Made by a program: the position numbers and the translations under genes. Shown here piece after piece: positions 16,808 to 25,289 of a DNA stretch of 64,000 nucleotides (its first letter is position 1; the number at the start of each line of letters is the position of its first letter). The notes under the pieces were generated by a model. That model saw nothing but the letters and a program-made list of their open reading frames with translations, searched no databases and was not told the DNA's origin. This DNA is from Sphingomonas sp. 8AM (lineage in GTDB: Bacteria > Pseudomonadota > Alphaproteobacteria > Sphingomonadales > Sphingomonadaceae), in contig NZ_LR733844.1 in NCBI RefSeq assembly GCF_902506455.1, positions 3,498,759 to 3,562,758 of the forward strand. Reading direction: 5' to 3'.

Positions 16808-17330
16808 CCAGTCTCCTCTCTGCCCCTTCAGCGGAGCTGGTGTCGGATCGTGGGATCGGCTGCAAAGGCGGGGCATCCGCCACTGCCCGCGACACCTTGC
16901 GCGCGACCTCCTCAAGCGTCGCAAGCAGCCTGTTCATCTGCGAGGCGGTGGAGAGGCAGTCGGGCCCGTACCTGGCGACGAGATATTCGCGATCTCGCGC
17001 GATGGCCCGGATGTGGGCAGAGGTTCGTTCGCGAAGCACCAGTCCCCGCGCCGTCGCACGCTCAAGACGCACGGTCAGGTCATGACCCATCTTGCGGATT
17101 TCGGACCAGGATGAACCCTGAAGCAGGAGGTATGCCGACAAATTCAGCTCGATCGAGTGTATAGCCAGCAGCCGCATGGGTCCGGCGCTGGTCGGGTCGC
17201 CGATCAGGATCGCCCCAGAGGATCGATGAGCGGCGTCGCGATAAAAGTCAGCGAGGCGGTTCATGTCGTACGGCGAGGCGTGGTCGCCCGGATAATGATC
17301 CGATTTTATGGAGAAAGGCCTACCGGCCAT
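16776..17330 (-). CDS. HEPN-like helical protein, accessory
   Basis: A 184-residue, mostly helical protein. Residues 24-100 look like a HEPN domain: MNRLADFYRDAAH, then RLLAIHSIELNLSAYLLLQG and GHDLTVRLERATARGL. Arg53-x4-His58 matches the Rx4-6H signature of HEPN ribonucleases. The tail is Pro/Ser-rich. HEPN proteins often act as toxins or in defence, usually with a partner; no MNT-type nucleotidyltransferase partner is adjacent. It is convergent with the PD-(D/E)xK-like gene. The start could also be ATG 17264-17267. Family call is inference from pattern. Confidence 0.5.
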   Translation of the reverse strand: MAGRPFSIKSDHYPGDHASPYDMNRLADFYRDAAHRSSGAILIGDPTSAGPMRLLAIHSIELNLSAYLLLQGSSWSEIRKMGHDLTVRLERATARGLVLRERTSAHIRAIARDREYLVARYGPDCLSTASQMNRLLATLEEVARKVSRAVADAPPLQPIPRSDTSSAEGAERRLVTHGPAVGSG

Positions 17331-17422
17331 TCGCTAAAATCCTAGGCCGGATCGACATTCAGGATTCCCAAACGCCGTGAAGGCTGATTCATAGGCATCC
17401 GTGTCGAGGCTCGGAGCGAGTG

Positions 17423-17461
17423 ATGGGGATTAAGCGGTACGAGTTGAGCGAGGCGCAATGG
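17423..17461 (+). pseudogene. Stub of an IS5-type transposase gene
   Basis: ATG 17423 encodes MGIKRYELSEAQW, the characteristic opening of IS5-superfamily transposases, and after about 13-15 codons the sequence passes abruptly into the 3' end of the efflux gene on the other strand. The 90 bases before it probably include the IS terminal region, but I could not define an inverted repeat. It marks a past insertion followed by deletion. Confidence 0.7.
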
Positions 17462-18962
17462 TCGCGGTCGGGGCGGGCTGGGCGAGCGTCGGCGCGGAGG
17501 CGACGCGCGGCGGCGCGGTCGGCACGGTCGTGCTGTCCCAGCCGCCGCCGAGCGCGGCGAAGAGCTGGACCAGCGCGGTCGCCTCGTCGGCGCGCGCCTG
17601 TGCCGCGCTGTTGCGGGTGGTGAGCAGCGTCGCTTCCTGCTGGCTGAGCGTCGTGAAGTCGCTCAAACCGCTGCGATATTGTTCGCGCGACAGCAAGGCG
17701 GCGTTGCCGGCGGCGTCGAACGCGACCGCCAGCTCGCGCTCGCGGCGATCGGCGGTGTCGAGCGCGACGACGGCGTTCTCGACATCCTCCAGCGCGGTCA
17801 GCACGGTGCCCTTATAGGCGGCGAGCGCGGCGTCGGCGGCGGCTTCCTGTCCACGCACCTGACTGCGCAGCCGGCCACCGTTGAAGATCGCCTGCGTCAG
17901 TCCCGCGAACAGCCCGCCGGTGACGGTGTCGAGCAGCGAGCCGACTGTATTGGCGCGCGCATTGATGTTCCCGCTGAACGCGAAATTGGGATAGAGCGCC
18001 GCCTGTGCGACGCCGATCTGCGCGGTGGCGGCGGCGAGCGTGCGTTCGGCGGCGCGCACGTCGGGGCGCTGGCGGAGCACGTCGGCGGGGATGCCGATCC
18101 CGGCGGGCGGCGTGCCGGTCGGGATTGCGCGGACCTCGGCGAGCAACGGCTTGAGCGCGCCGGGTGCCTGCGCGGTCAGCACGCCGAGCCGCGACACCGC
18201 GGCGTTATATTGCTGCTCGAGCGTCGGGATCGTCGCGGCGGTCTGCGCGCGCTGTTGCCGCGCCTGCTCCTGATCGAGCGACGAGACGAGCCCGGCCTGC
18301 AGGCGGAAGCCCGCGATCTCGAGATTGTCCTCCTGCAACGCCAGGCTGGCGCGGGCATTGGCGAGCTGCTGCTGGTAGAGCCGCGCGAGGATGTAGTTGC
18401 GCGCGGTCTCCTGCTGGACGGTCAACAGCGTCGCGGCATAGTCGAACCCGGACGCCTCATATTGGGCGCGGCTCGCCTCGATCGTCCGGCGCACCTCGCC
18501 GAACAGCCCGAGCTGGTAGGACGCACTGCCGCCGATCGAGAAATTGTTCGCGCCGCCGCCGCCGCCGATGTTCTGGACGGTGCCATCGGGGAGCGTGATC
18601 GTCTGCCCGCCGCCGCGCAGCGTCTCCGAGCGGCTGTAGCCGGTGTTGCCGCTGAGCGTCGGGAGCAGGTCGGCGCGGCTCTGCACCAGCGCCTCGCGCG
18701 CCTGCCGCAACCGGGCGACCGCCTGCGCGACGTCGGTGTTCGCGGTCGACGCCTGCTCGACCAGCTGCCCGAGCACCGGATCGTCGAACCGCTGCCACCA
18801 GCGCGTCAGATCCTCGGGCGTCGGCGCGGCGCGCACCGAATAGCCGGCGGGCACCGCCAGCGCGGCGGCGGCGGGCGGACGATAATCGGGGCCGACGGTG
18901 CAGCCCGCAGCCGCCAGCGCCATCGTCGTGCAGAGAAGAACGCGCCTCATATCGTCGTGCAT
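17430..18962 (-). CDS. NodT-family outer-membrane efflux lipoprotein
   Basis: A 510-residue OprM/NodT outer-membrane factor, the channel of RND- or ABC-type tripartite efflux pumps. The lipoprotein signal ends at Cys21 (LAAAGC), followed by TVGPDYRPP, two coiled-coil/beta-barrel repeats (QLVEQASTANTDVAQAVARL; LRQRPDVRAAERTLAAATAQIGVA) and a Gly-rich insert near residue 135. The final residues (about TIAPRSTRTA) are encoded by antisense of the transposase stub, so the original C-terminus was replaced. This tail is dispensable in the family, so the gene may work. No pump genes lie beside it. Starts at 18962 or 18950 are both possible. Confidence 0.9.
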   Translation of the reverse strand: MHDDMRRVLLCTTMALAAAGCTVGPDYRPPAAAALAVPAGYSVRAAPTPEDLTRWWQRFDDPVLGQLVEQASTANTDVAQAVARLRQAREALVQSRADLLPTLSGNTGYSRSETLRGGGQTITLPDGTVQNIGGGGGANNFSIGGSASYQLGLFGEVRRTIEASRAQYEASGFDYAATLLTVQQETARNYILARLYQQQLANARASLALQEDNLEIAGFRLQAGLVSSLDQEQARQQRAQTAATIPTLEQQYNAAVSRLGVLTAQAPGALKPLLAEVRAIPTGTPPAGIGIPADVLRQRPDVRAAERTLAAATAQIGVAQAALYPNFAFSGNINARANTVGSLLDTVTGGLFAGLTQAIFNGGRLRSQVRGQEAAADAALAAYKGTVLTALEDVENAVVALDTADRRERELAVAFDAAGNAALLSREQYRSGLSDFTTLSQQEATLLTTRNSAAQARADEATALVQLFAALGGGWDSTTVPTAPPRVASAPTLAQPAPTATIAPRSTRTA

Positions 18963-19019
18963 GACGCACGCATAAGGCGCGCGTCCAGCGCTAATATGTC
19001 GCGATATGTCGCGGTCGCA

Positions 19020-21080
19020 TCATTCCAGCTCGAGAATGACCTGATCCACCGCCAGACTGTCGCCGGCCTGCGCCTGCACCGTGGCGACGGTGCCGGATTT
19101 CTCGGCGCGGAGGATGTTTTCCATCTTCATCGCCTCGACCACCGCCAGCGCCTGTCCGGCCTCGACGCGGTCGCCCGCCGCGACATCGAGCCGGACGAGC
19201 AGCCCCGGCATCGGTGCGATCAGGAACTTCGACAGGTCGGGCGGGACTTTCTCGATCAGATGCGCGGCATAAGGCGCGACGTGCGCGGGGAGGACGCGAA
19301 CCTTGTGGCGTGCACCGCGCGTGGTGAGCGTGAAGCCGTCGCGTTGCTTGGAGATCGCTACGGTCAGCGGATCGTCGCCATCGACCTGCACGGTGCGCGC
19401 GCCGGGAGTGTAGGCGATCGTGGCGTCGAGCGGGCTGCCGTCGACGGTTATGCGGCCATCGCGGATCGTTACGTCATGATCGTGTCCATCGACGCGGGCG
19501 ACCCATTCGCCCGGTGCCGACAGGACGTGGCCGAGCTGCCCGTCGACCTGCCGCGCGCGCGTCACCTGAGCGTGTGCCGCGACCGCGCCGACCGCGGCGA
19601 GCGTCGTCTTGAGCGCGGGGCTGGCGGGCGCGCCGTGGAAGCCGTCGGGATATTCCTCGGCGATGAAGCCGGTGGTGATGTTCCCCGAGCGGAAGCGCGG
19701 ATGCTGCATCAGCGCCGAGAGGAAGTGCAGGTTGGTCCCCGGCCCCTCGATCGTGAAGGCGTCGAGTGCGGCGACCTGCGCATCGATCGCCGCCTCGCGG
19801 GTCGGCGCCCAGGTGACGAGCTTGGCGATCATCGGGTCGTAGAACATGCTGACCTCGCCGCCCTCGGCGACGCCGTCGTCGACGCGGACCCTGACCTCGT
19901 CATTGCGAGCGGAGCGAAGCAATCCAGGGCGTCCTGGTCCGTCACTGGATTGCGTCGCTTCGCTCGCAATGACGGATGTGGTCGCCGGCGGCGCATACCG
20001 CACCAGCCGCCCGATGCTCGGCAGGAAGCCGCGATACGGGTCCTCGGCATAGACGCGATTCTCGATCGACCAGCCGTAGAGTCGCACGTCGTCCTGCCCG
20101 AACGACAGCTTTTCGCCGGCCGCGACGCGGATCATCTGTTCGACCAGATCGAGCCCGGTGATCTCCTCGGTCACCGGATGCTCGACCTGCAGCCGGGTGT
20201 TCATCTCGAGGAAATAGAAGCTCTCGCCGGTCGTATCCGCGCCCGAGACGATCAGCTCGACCGTCCCCGCGCTGTAATAGCCGACGGCGCGGGCGAGCGC
20301 GACCGCTTGCTCGCCCATCGCCTTGCGCATCGCCGGGGTGATGAACGGCGACGGCGCTTCCTCGACCACCTTCTGGTGGCGGCGCTGGATCGAGCATTCG
20401 CGCTCGTTGAGGTAGACGATGTTGCCGTGCTGGTCGCCGAGCAACTGGATCTCGATGTGGCGCGGGCTCTCGATGAACTTCTCGATGAACACGCGGTCGT
20501 CCCCGAACGACGCAAGTCCTTCCCGCTTGGTCGCCTCGAAGCCATCGCGGACATCCTGTTCGCTCCACGCCAGCCGCATTCCCTTACCGCCGCCGCCGGC
20601 GCTGGCCTTCATCATCACCGGGAAGCCGATCTCGGCGGCGATCCGCACCGCCTCGTCGGTGTCGGCGATCTCGCCGAGATAGCCGGGGACGACGTTGACG
20701 CCGGCCGCCTTGGCGAGCTTCTTCGATTCGATCTTGTCGCCCATCGCGGCGATCGCGTTCGGCGGCGGGCCGACGAAGGCGATCCCGGCCTCGGCGCAGG
20801 CGCGCGCGAAGCTCTCGCGTTCGGAGAGGAAGCCGTAGCCGGGATGGATGCAGTCCGCGCCGGTTTCCTTCGCGGCGAGCAGGATCAGCTCGGCCTTCAG
20901 ATAGCTGTCCACCGCCGGTGCCGGCCCGAGCCGCACCGCCTCGTCCGCCATCAGGACGTGCGGGCTGCGCGCGTCGGCGTCCGAATAGACCGCGACGGTG
21001 GCGATGCCCATCTTCCTGGCGGTGCGGAAGACGCGGCACGCGATCTCGCCACGGTTGGCGACCAGGATCTTCTTGAACAA
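19020..21080 (-). CDS. pccA: Propionyl-CoA carboxylase alpha subunit (biotin-containing), with in-frame repeat insertion
   Basis: A 686-residue protein from TTG 21080, behind AGGAG. The biotin carboxylase domain begins FKKILVANRGEIACRV and includes the ATP-grasp loop ASAGGGGKGMRLAW and EMNTRLQVEHPVTE. The C-terminal biotinyl domain has the biotinylated Lys in AMKMENILRAE. It carboxylates biotin for PccB. After LVRYAPPA the family sequence should run into RVRVDDGV, but about 30 extra residues (SVIASEATQ...LLRSARND) intervene, encoded by a family-A palindrome. The frame stays open. Methylcrotonyl-CoA carboxylase is an alternative, but the pccB/mce/mutase context argues for propionyl-CoA. Confidence 0.94.
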   Translation of the reverse strand: MFKKILVANRGEIACRVFRTARKMGIATVAVYSDADARSPHVLMADEAVRLGPAPAVDSYLKAELILLAAKETGADCIHPGYGFLSERESFARACAEAGIAFVGPPPNAIAAMGDKIESKKLAKAAGVNVVPGYLGEIADTDEAVRIAAEIGFPVMMKASAGGGGKGMRLAWSEQDVRDGFEATKREGLASFGDDRVFIEKFIESPRHIEIQLLGDQHGNIVYLNERECSIQRRHQKVVEEAPSPFITPAMRKAMGEQAVALARAVGYYSAGTVELIVSGADTTGESFYFLEMNTRLQVEHPVTEEITGLDLVEQMIRVAAGEKLSFGQDDVRLYGWSIENRVYAEDPYRGFLPSIGRLVRYAPPATTSVIASEATQSSDGPGRPGLLRSARNDEVRVRVDDGVAEGGEVSMFYDPMIAKLVTWAPTREAAIDAQVAALDAFTIEGPGTNLHFLSALMQHPRFRSGNITTGFIAEEYPDGFHGAPASPALKTTLAAVGAVAAHAQVTRARQVDGQLGHVLSAPGEWVARVDGHDHDVTIRDGRITVDGSPLDATIAYTPGARTVQVDGDDPLTVAISKQRDGFTLTTRGARHKVRVLPAHVAPYAAHLIEKVPPDLSKFLIAPMPGLLVRLDVAAGDRVEAGQALAVVEAMKMENILRAEKSGTVATVQAQAGDSLAVDQVILELE
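19898..19974. repeat. Palindromic repeat, family A, inside pccA
   Basis: A 77-base copy with arms CGTCATTGCGAGCGGAGCG and CGCTCGCAATGACG, equivalent in length to the intergenic copies. It lies at about residues 369-395 of PccA and is translated through without a stop. Confidence 0.93.
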
Positions 21081-21103
21081 CGGCCTCTCCTGTTTTTCTT
21101 TTC

Positions 21104-21364
21104 TCAGTTCGCGCGGGCTGCCGGAATCCCATGCAGCAAGCCGTCCGTGCTCAGGTCTTCGTCGATGTCCGGCCAATGGATGCCGTAACCCGCGCCCGCT
21201 TTTTCCCAATGCGCCCGCTGCGCGGCGCTGGCGTGCAGCAGCCGTGGATACCAGGCGAGCGGCACCGCGATCGTTCGCCCGTCCATGAGGTCGACGATCA
21301 GGCTGGCGTCGTCGAAGCGGACGTCCAGCACGCGCTCGTCGGTGATCCTAGCCGAAATATTCAT
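21104..21364 (-). CDS. DUF2442 protein
   Basis: An 86-residue protein from ATG 21364: NISARITDERVLDVRFDDASLIVDLMDGRTIAVPLAWYPRLL-type sequence is the hallmark of the DUF2442 fold, and YGIHWPDIDEDLSTDGLL is its conserved end. The start overlaps the DUF4160 gene by 17 bases. DUF4160-DUF2442 pairs recur widely and are suspected toxin-antitoxin-like modules; function is not established. Longer frames upstream are shadows of the DUF4160 gene. It ends 23 bases before pccA. Confidence 0.9.
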   Translation of the reverse strand: MNISARITDERVLDVRFDDASLIVDLMDGRTIAVPLAWYPRLLHASAAQRAHWEKAGAGYGIHWPDIDEDLSTDGLLHGIPAARAN

Positions 21365-21581
21365 GCCACGCCTCCAGCAGCAAGGTCCGGTGCTGCCCGA
21401 CCATGCCGAGAATGTCATTGATCTCGTGCGCGCGAAAGCCGCGGCTGCGCGCCACTTCCACAGGCTCCAGCCAGACCTTGATCGTCGCTTCACCATGATC
21501 GACATGGACATGCGGCGGCTCGTTTGGTTCGTGGCTGTAGAAGTAGAAGCGGAACGCGCCGATCCGCAGCACCGTCGGCAT
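21348..21581 (-). CDS. DUF4160 protein
   Basis: A 77-residue protein starting MPTVLRIGAFRFYFYSHEPN with the conserved EPPHVHVDHGEATIKVW core of DUF4160. It starts directly after the bioB stop and overlaps the DUF2442 gene, so the pair is cotranscribed with bioB. It is a possible toxin-like partner of DUF2442 by association only. Confidence 0.92.
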   Translation of the reverse strand: MPTVLRIGAFRFYFYSHEPNEPPHVHVDHGEATIKVWLEPVEVARSRGFRAHEINDILGMVGQHRTLLLEAWHEYFG

Positions 21582-22598
21582 CTACTCCGCCGCCTCGCAC
21601 ACGCGCATCGGCTCGGGCGCTTCCATCGGCCGCACCCCCAGCTTCGCGAACAGCGCCGCGTCGGCGCTGTCGCCGCGGTTGCCGGCGGTCAGCAGCTTGT
21701 CGCCGGTGAAGATCGAGTTCGCGCCCGCCATGAAGCACAACGCCTGCGTCGCCTCGCCCATGCTCTCGCGCCCCGCCGACAGCCGCACCATGCTGAGCGG
21801 CATCGTGATCCGCGCGACCGCGACGGTGCGGACGAACTCGATGTCGTCGATCTTGGCGAGCGGCGTGTCGGCGAGCATGTCGCCGAGCACCGTGCCCTTG
21901 ACCGGCACCAGCGCATTGACCGGCACGCTTTCAGGATGGCGCGGCAGCGTGGCGAGCGCGTGGACGAAGCCGACGCGATCGGCGCGCGTCTCGCCCATTC
22001 CGACGATCCCGCCGCAGCAGACGTTGATCCCCGCCGAGCGGACATTCTCCAGCGTGTCGAGCCGCTCGCCGAAGGTGCGCGTGGTGATGACGTCGCCATA
22101 CCGCTCGGGCGAGGTGTCGATATTGTGGTTGTAGTAGTCGAGCCCGGCCTCGCCGAGCCGCTGCGCCTGTTCGGGGGTCAGCATCCCCAGCGTCATGCAG
22201 GTTTCCATCCCCATGCCGCGCACGCCCGCGATCATCTGGATGATCGCGTCCATGTCGCGGTCCTTGGGATTGCGCCATGCCGCGCCCATGCAGAAACGCT
22301 GCGAGCCGGCGTCCTTCGCCTCGGCGGCGCGCTGGAGCACGGCCTGCACGTCCATCAGCTTGGTCGCCTTCACCCCGCTGTCAGCCGCCACCGACTGCGA
22401 GCAATAGCCGCAATCCTCCGGGCAGCCGCCGGTCTTGATCGACAGGAGCGTACAGAGCTGCACTTCCGACGGTGCGTGATGCGCGCGGTGGACGGTCTGC
22501 GCGCGGTACATCAACTCGTCGAACGGCAGGTCGAACAGATCGGCGATCTCCTCGCGCGTCCAGTCGTTGCGGGTCGTCGTCTCGATCAGCGTTGCCAC
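21582..22598 (-). CDS. bioB: Biotin synthase
   Basis: A 338-residue radical SAM enzyme that inserts sulfur into dethiobiotin. The CxxxCxxC cluster site is in [13 protein letters not shown]; other blocks are [34 protein letters not shown] and the C-terminal [17 protein letters not shown]. It starts with GTG 22598, overlapping the previous gene by 13 bases. Its place between methylmalonyl-CoA mutase and pccA is notable: PccA is biotinylated, so cofactor supply and carboxylase may be coexpressed. Confidence 0.97.
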   Translation of the reverse strand: MATLIETTTRNDWTREEIADLFDLPFDELMYRAQTVHRAHHAPSEVQLCTLLSIKTGGCPEDCGYCSQSVAADSGVKATKLMDVQAVLQRAAEAKDAGSQRFCMGAAWRNPKDRDMDAIIQMIAGVRGMGMETCMTLGMLTPEQAQRLGEAGLDYYNHNIDTSPERYGDVITTRTFGERLDTLENVRSAGINVCCGGIVGMGETRADRVGFVHALATLPRHPESVPVNALVPVKGTVLGDMLADTPLAKIDDIEFVRTVAVARITMPLSMVRLSAGRESMGEATQALCFMAGANSIFTGDKLLTAGNRGDSADAALFAKLGVRPMEAPEPMRVCEAAE

Positions 22599-22966
22599 AT
22601 CAGGTCCTTCAATTGCGTGACGCGCTCCTTGGTCAGCCGCGCCAGACACTGCAAGCGCGCCATCGGCTGGAGCGAGCCGCCGGCGAACTCGCCGCCTTCG
22701 ATCGTGCACTGTCTGTCGCGATAGGCGAGCCACGCGCGCTGGCTGGCGAGCGTCGCCGCGGCATAGCCGAAGCCATCGCGCGCGCTGGCGTCGCGGCGCT
22801 TCATCGCGGCATAGGTGCGCGGCCATTGCGCGTTCATCGCCGCGTCGGCGGTCCTGTAGCTGGCGGCGGCCTGCGCGTTCATGTCGGCCTGCGTCTGGGC
22901 GCTGACGGGGTTGGCTGTCGCCGCGAGCAAGGCGAGGATGGTCGCTACCCCCGCCTGCTTCGTCAT
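22586..22966 (-). CDS. Secreted LprI-N-like (DUF1311) protein whose 5' end is a palindromic repeat
   Basis: From ATG 22966, 126 residues: signal peptide [23 protein letters not shown], then a DUF1311/LprI N-terminal-like domain with four Cys ([23 protein letters not shown]). Relatives inhibit lysozyme, but most are uncharacterised. The frame also extends to ATG 23098, which overlaps the mutase stop; that longer form would carry 44 residues encoded by the family-B repeat (VIPAQAGIH ... WIPACAGM) before the signal peptide. ATG 22966 itself lies in the repeat's terminal arm. Which start is used is unclear. Confidence 0.75.
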   Translation of the reverse strand: MTKQAGVATILALLAATANPVSAQTQADMNAQAAASYRTADAAMNAQWPRTYAAMKRRDASARDGFGYAAATLASQRAWLAYRDRQCTIEGGEFAGGSLQPMARLQCLARLTKERVTQLKDLMWQR

Positions 22967-23054
22967 TCCCGCGCAGGCGGGAATCCATCGTTCCGCACAT
23001 GCTGCCGCCGATGTGTATGCGGCACCATGGATCCCCGCCTGCGCGGGGATGACG
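22961..23054. repeat. Palindromic repeat, family B
   Basis: A 94-base element with arms CGTCATTCCCGCGCAGGCGG and CCGCCTGCGCGGGGATGACG. In translation it gives the well-known [18 protein letters not shown] pattern. It lies inside the 5' part of the LprI-like reading frame. A second copy is at 59296. Confidence 0.9.
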
Positions 23055-23094
23055 GAGTGTGTGGAGCGAGTGTTACGTACGACGTGCAGGACCA

Positions 23095-25287
23095 TCATGC
23101 GGCTTCTCCCTGCGGGGGCATATTGTGGCCGAGCAGCCGCAATACTTCTTCCGCCGCGGTGATGAGATTGGTGCCCGGCCCGAAGATCGCCTGCACGCCC
23201 GCATCGAACAGGGCCTGATAGTCCTGCGCGGGGATCACCCCGCCCGCGATCACCTTGATGTCCGCGCGGCCAGCGTCGCGCAAATGGCCGATCAGTTCGG
23301 GGATCAGCGTCTTGTGCCCCGCCGCGAGGCTCGACGCGCCGACGATGTCGACGTCCTTCGCCAGCGCCAGCACCGCGGCCTCTTCCGGTGTCTGGAACAG
23401 CGGCCCCGGCACGATCTCGAACCCGAGATCGCCGAACATGCTGCTGACCAGATTGGCGCCACGGTCGTGGCCGTCCTGCCCCATCTTGGCGACCAGCATC
23501 CGCGGCTTGCGGCCCAGCCGGCGCTCGGTGGCGGCGACGCCGTCCTCGAGCCGCAACCAGCGCGCGTCGTCGGTATAGGCGCCGCCGTAGACGCCCTTCA
23601 CCGGCGTCGGCTGCGTGCCATAGCGGCCGAACACATCCTCCATCGCCGAGGAAATCTCGCCGAGCGTGGCACGCGCCCGCGCGCAGTCGACCGCGAGCGC
23701 GAGCAGATTGGCGTCGCCCCGCGCACCCTCGCGCAGCGCGTCGAGCGTCGCCCGCGCCGCCGCCTCGTCGCGCGCCGCCTTGACCTGCCGGATGCGGCGA
23801 ACCTGTGCGTCGCGGACGGCGTGATTGTCGATCGCGAGGATCTCGACCGGATCCTCATTGTCCTTGCGGTATTTGTTAACCCCGACGATCACGTCCTCCG
23901 CGCGATCGACCCGCGCCGCGCGCGCCGCGCTCGCCTCCTCGATCATCGCCTTGGGCCAGCCGGCCGCAACCGCCTTGGCCATCCCGCCCTCGCGCTCGAC
24001 GCGCTCGATGATCGCCCACGCCTCGTCAACCAGCCGCTTCGTCAGCGCCTCGACATAATAGCTGCCGCCGAGCGGATCGACGACGTTGGTCATCCCGGTC
24101 TCTTCCTGGATCACGAGCTGCGTGTTGCGCGCGATCCGCGCGGAGAAGTCGGTCGGCAGCGCGATCGCCTCGTCCAGCGCATTGGTATGAAGCGACTGCG
24201 TGCCGCCCAGCATCGCCGCCATCGCCTCGATCGTCGTGCGCATGACGTTGTTGTACGGGTCCTGCTCGGTCAGCGAGACGCCGCTGGTCTGGCAGTGGGT
24301 GCGCAGCATCTTGCTGCGCTCGTCCCTCGCGCCGAGCTGCGTCATCACGCGGTGCCACAGCACGCGCGCGGCGCGGAGCTTGGCGATCTCCATGAAGAAG
24401 TTCATGCCGATCGCGAAGAAGAAGCTGAGCCGCCCGGCGAACTTGTCGATGTCGAGCCCGCTGGCGACGCCGTATTTCACATATTCCATGCCGTCGGCGA
24501 TGGTGAAGGCCAGCTCCTGCACCTGCGTCGCGCCGGCCTCCTGCATGTGATAGCCGGAAATCGAGATGCTGTTGAACTTCGACATCTCCGCCGAAGTATA
24601 GGCGAAGATGTCGGAGATGATCCGCATCGACGGTTCGGGCGGGTAGATATAGGTGTTGCGGACCATGAACTCCTTGAGGATGTCGTTCTGGATGGTCCCG
24701 TCGAGCAACTTCCGGTCGACGCCCTGTTCCTCGCCCGCGACGATGAAGAAGGCGAGGATCGGGATCACCGCGCCGTTCATCGTCATGCTGACCGACATCT
24801 GATCGAGCGGGATGCCGTCGAACAGGATCTTCATGTCCTCGACGGTGTCGATCGCCACCCCGGCCTTGCCGACATCACCGGTGACGCGCGGATGATCGCT
24901 GTCGTAGCCGCGGTGCGTGGCGAGATCGAACGCGACCGACAGCCCCTTCTGCCCCGCCTTGAGGTTGCGGTGGTAGAAAGCGTTCGATTCCTCGGCGGTC
25001 GAGAAGCCGGCATATTGGCGGATCGTCCACGGGCGGCCGGCGTACATCGACGCGCGCACCCCGCGCGCGAACGGCGCGAAGCCGGGCAGGCCGGGGTCCC
25101 AGCCCGCGACATCCTCGGGCGTGTAGAGCGGCTTGACGTCGATCCCCTCGGGGGTGTGCCACGTCAGGTCGCGGCCCTTCACCTCCTTCGCGGCGGCGGC
25201 GGCCCAGCTTTCGGTGCCGGTCGGCGCGGGCGTTCCGATCGCCGCGGCCGCGCCGCTGTCCTCGCCGAGGTTGCGCTCTTCGGCCAT
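23095..25287 (-). CDS. scpA: Methylmalonyl-CoA mutase
   Basis: A 730-residue single-chain, B12-dependent mutase (also called mcm). The N-terminal substrate barrel contains [21 protein letters not shown] and [15 protein letters not shown]; the C-terminal cobalamin domain has the DxHxxG motif in [13 protein letters not shown]. It isomerises (R)-methylmalonyl-CoA to succinyl-CoA, the last step of propionate use. Length is normal. It lies 2 bases after the enoyl-CoA hydratase gene. Confidence 0.97.
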   Translation of the reverse strand: MAEERNLGEDSGAAAAIGTPAPTGTESWAAAAAKEVKGRDLTWHTPEGIDVKPLYTPEDVAGWDPGLPGFAPFARGVRASMYAGRPWTIRQYAGFSTAEESNAFYHRNLKAGQKGLSVAFDLATHRGYDSDHPRVTGDVGKAGVAIDTVEDMKILFDGIPLDQMSVSMTMNGAVIPILAFFIVAGEEQGVDRKLLDGTIQNDILKEFMVRNTYIYPPEPSMRIISDIFAYTSAEMSKFNSISISGYHMQEAGATQVQELAFTIADGMEYVKYGVASGLDIDKFAGRLSFFFAIGMNFFMEIAKLRAARVLWHRVMTQLGARDERSKMLRTHCQTSGVSLTEQDPYNNVMRTTIEAMAAMLGGTQSLHTNALDEAIALPTDFSARIARNTQLVIQEETGMTNVVDPLGGSYYVEALTKRLVDEAWAIIERVEREGGMAKAVAAGWPKAMIEEASAARAARVDRAEDVIVGVNKYRKDNEDPVEILAIDNHAVRDAQVRRIRQVKAARDEAAARATLDALREGARGDANLLALAVDCARARATLGEISSAMEDVFGRYGTQPTPVKGVYGGAYTDDARWLRLEDGVAATERRLGRKPRMLVAKMGQDGHDRGANLVSSMFGDLGFEIVPGPLFQTPEEAAVLALAKDVDIVGASSLAAGHKTLIPELIGHLRDAGRADIKVIAGGVIPAQDYQALFDAGVQAIFGPGTNLITAAEEVLRLLGHNMPPQGEAA

Positions 25288-25289
25288 GC

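Noticed and set aside
16340..16924. 194-residue minus-strand ORF in the accessory pocket
   Set aside because: Arg-rich, no domain, overlaps both better-supported genes; the opposite frame reads more like protein.
17420..17623. 67-residue ORF starting like a transposase
   Set aside because: Only the first 13-15 codons resemble a transposase; the rest is Arg/Ala antisense of the efflux gene, so it is listed as a stub rather than a gene.
17679..21188. 1169-residue plus-strand ORF opposite the efflux gene and pccA
   Set aside because: Arg/Asp/His-rich shadow of two well-supported minus-strand genes, with no domain; long antisense frames are normal at this GC content.
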